A stretch of 6,324 nucleotides of DNA, taken from contig JACQSJ010000073.1 in NCBI GenBank assembly GCA_016205995.1, forward strand, positions 1 to 6,324, read 5' to 3'. The translations under genes and the position numbers were made by a program. This document shows, piece by piece, positions 5,466 through 6,324 of the stretch. Numbering within the stretch: the stretch's first letter is position 1; the number at the start of each line of letters is the position of its first letter. This stretch comes from Candidatus Uhrbacteria bacterium (GTDB taxonomy: Bacteria > Patescibacteriota > Patescibacteriia > UBA9934 > GWF2-40-263). Below the pieces are notes generated by a model, which was given only the letters and a program-made list of their open reading frames with translations, was not told where the DNA came from and made no database searches.

Positions 5466-6324
5466 CTATGTTGTTAACCGTTTTCGAATTTGTGAGACGA
5501 GTTCCGTTTCCACCTGGACGATGTTTTTTTTGAGGATGCACAGCCGCACCTCCTCGCGTGTCCCGGCCGCGTTCCAGCCCTTGCACAGATCGATGACGTC
5601 GATCGGCCGCTCGGCTCGGATGATCGCGCAGATGTTACCTTCCGTGTTTTCGTACAGGAGCACGACCACACGGGCATCGGGGGAGGAGGCAATGAGTTCG
5701 TCGATCACATCAGGAAGATCCGCCTCCTGTGCGCCGGCGTGCATGAAGTCTTGGCGCGAGAGGAGCGTCCATACCAGTTTCGCCCCCTCGTCCGCCTTCA
5801 GGCGAGCCAGGGCGCGACCCCAGAGTCGCAAGGTAGGGACGGAGCGAGTTCGATACAGTCGAGAGACAATGTCCTCGCGCTTGGCGCCTCGGGCCATGAG
5901 CTTGCTTGCTGTCTGGAGCGTTTTGGGCGTGACGTTGTGCGTCTTGAAGCTTTTGGTCTTGGCGATCATGCCGGTCAAGAATGCGGTTGCGACTTCCTCA
6001 TCGATCAGTCCAGGTTCGATCGATTCGATTAGGTCATGGCAGACCTCGCCGCAGGCGCTCGCCGTCATGTCAACGGCATTGATTTGTCCGTAGTGTTCGT
6101 TCTCCGGTGTGTGATCGATGTTGATGACGGGGGTTCGGAAAAAGAAGTCAGGGTTCTCGGAGTAGAGATGGGCGCAGGACTCGTAATCAGGCGAACCGAT
6201 ACAGATGATGAGGTCGAATCGGTATCCGCTCGAGCTGGTGCGCACATCCTTTTCATTCCAGAATCCAGCCTTGGGGGAGAGATACACGTAGAGTTTGTCG
6301 CCCTTGAGTTCATAGGTGAGGGCG
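5466..6324 (-). CDS. DHH-family phosphoesterase, altered active-site motifs (5' end missing)
   Basis: The visible 285 residues match NrnA-like DHH/DHHA1 proteins, which cleave short oligonucleotides or cyclic dinucleotides. The frame is open to the right edge; a GTG at 6287 is internal, since residues upstream (ALTYELKGDKLY) are in frame. Family landmarks, in visible-residue numbering: FDLIICIGSPD (36-46) is the motif II strand, VINIDHTPENEHYGQINAVD (66-85) is the DHH motif region, and TASACGEVCHDLI follows. FLTGMIAKTKSF (about 115-126) matches the region normally written LxTGIxxDTxxF, here with Lys where Asp is usual. A DHHA1-like C-terminal domain ends in CKGWNAAGTREEV (247-259), where GGGH is normally found. 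Thus several metal or substrate residues are changed. The N-terminal motif I is probably about 30 residues beyond the window edge. It converges with the polysaccharide operon and has no evident link to it. It may be a divergent enzyme or a non-catalytic binding protein. Confidence 0.82.
   Translation of the reverse strand, partial: ALTYELKGDKLYVYLSPKAGFWNEKDVRTSSSGYRFDLIICIGSPDYESCAHLYSENPDFFFRTPVINIDHTPENEHYGQINAVDMTASACGEVCHDLIESIEPGLIDEEVATAFLTGMIAKTKSFKTHNVTPKTLQTASKLMARGAKREDIVSRLYRTRSVPTLRLWGRALARLKADEGAKLVWTLLSRQDFMHAGAQEADLPDVIDELIASSPDARVVVLLYENTEGNICAIIRAERPIDVIDLCKGWNAAGTREEVRLCILKKNIVQVETELVSQIRKRLTT

Noticed and set aside
5521..6093. 190-residue open frame on the + strand opposite the DHH gene
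   Set aside because: Its composition (Ser/Arg-rich, no motif) is that of a shadow of the well-supported - strand gene.

Overview
This is a compact bacterial window of about 6.3 kb. It holds the end of a surface-polysaccharide gene cluster on the + strand, a small DUF559 endonuclease-like gene set between inverted repeats, and a convergent DHH-family phosphoesterase gene on the - strand that runs off the right edge. The standard stop codons TAG and TGA end all five genes, so TGA recoding is not needed. Three traits suggest, but do not prove, a Patescibacteria/CPR-type genome: an O-antigen-ligase-like membrane protein fused to TPRs, a DHH protein whose catalytic motifs are altered, and very tight gene packing. 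The lineage call is an inference from gene style only.

Positions 1-4919 form one apparent operon: a partial Wzx-type flippase, a class I SAM-dependent methyltransferase, a family 2 glycosyltransferase (ATGA overlap with the methyltransferase), and an O-antigen ligase/polymerase-like protein with a C-terminal TPR domain. Together they would build a glycan on a lipid carrier (glycosyltransferase), modify it or its precursor (methyltransferase), move it across the membrane (flippase), and polymerise it or attach it to an acceptor (ligase). The first two genes look more AT-rich than the last two.

Positions 4920-5465 hold a repeat-rich intergenic unit. A perfect 16-bp inverted repeat (4930-4945 and 5376-5391) and an inner perfect 9-bp inverted repeat (4955-4963 and 5334-5342) enclose a complete 124-residue DUF559 gene. 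The last three codons of that gene lie in the right inner arm. An extra partial copy of the right end follows at 5419-5436. This looks like a small mobile or repeat-associated cassette and is the most interesting part of the window.

Positions 5441-6324 hold a hairpin terminator and the 3' part of the - strand DHH gene. Its protein keeps the family fold signature, but three motifs differ from the canonical form: DHT instead of DHH, Gly at the usual motif II Asp position, and no GGGH motif in the C-terminal domain. No tRNA, rRNA, CRISPR array or recognisable transposase was seen. No stretch longer than 300 bases lacks a gene.
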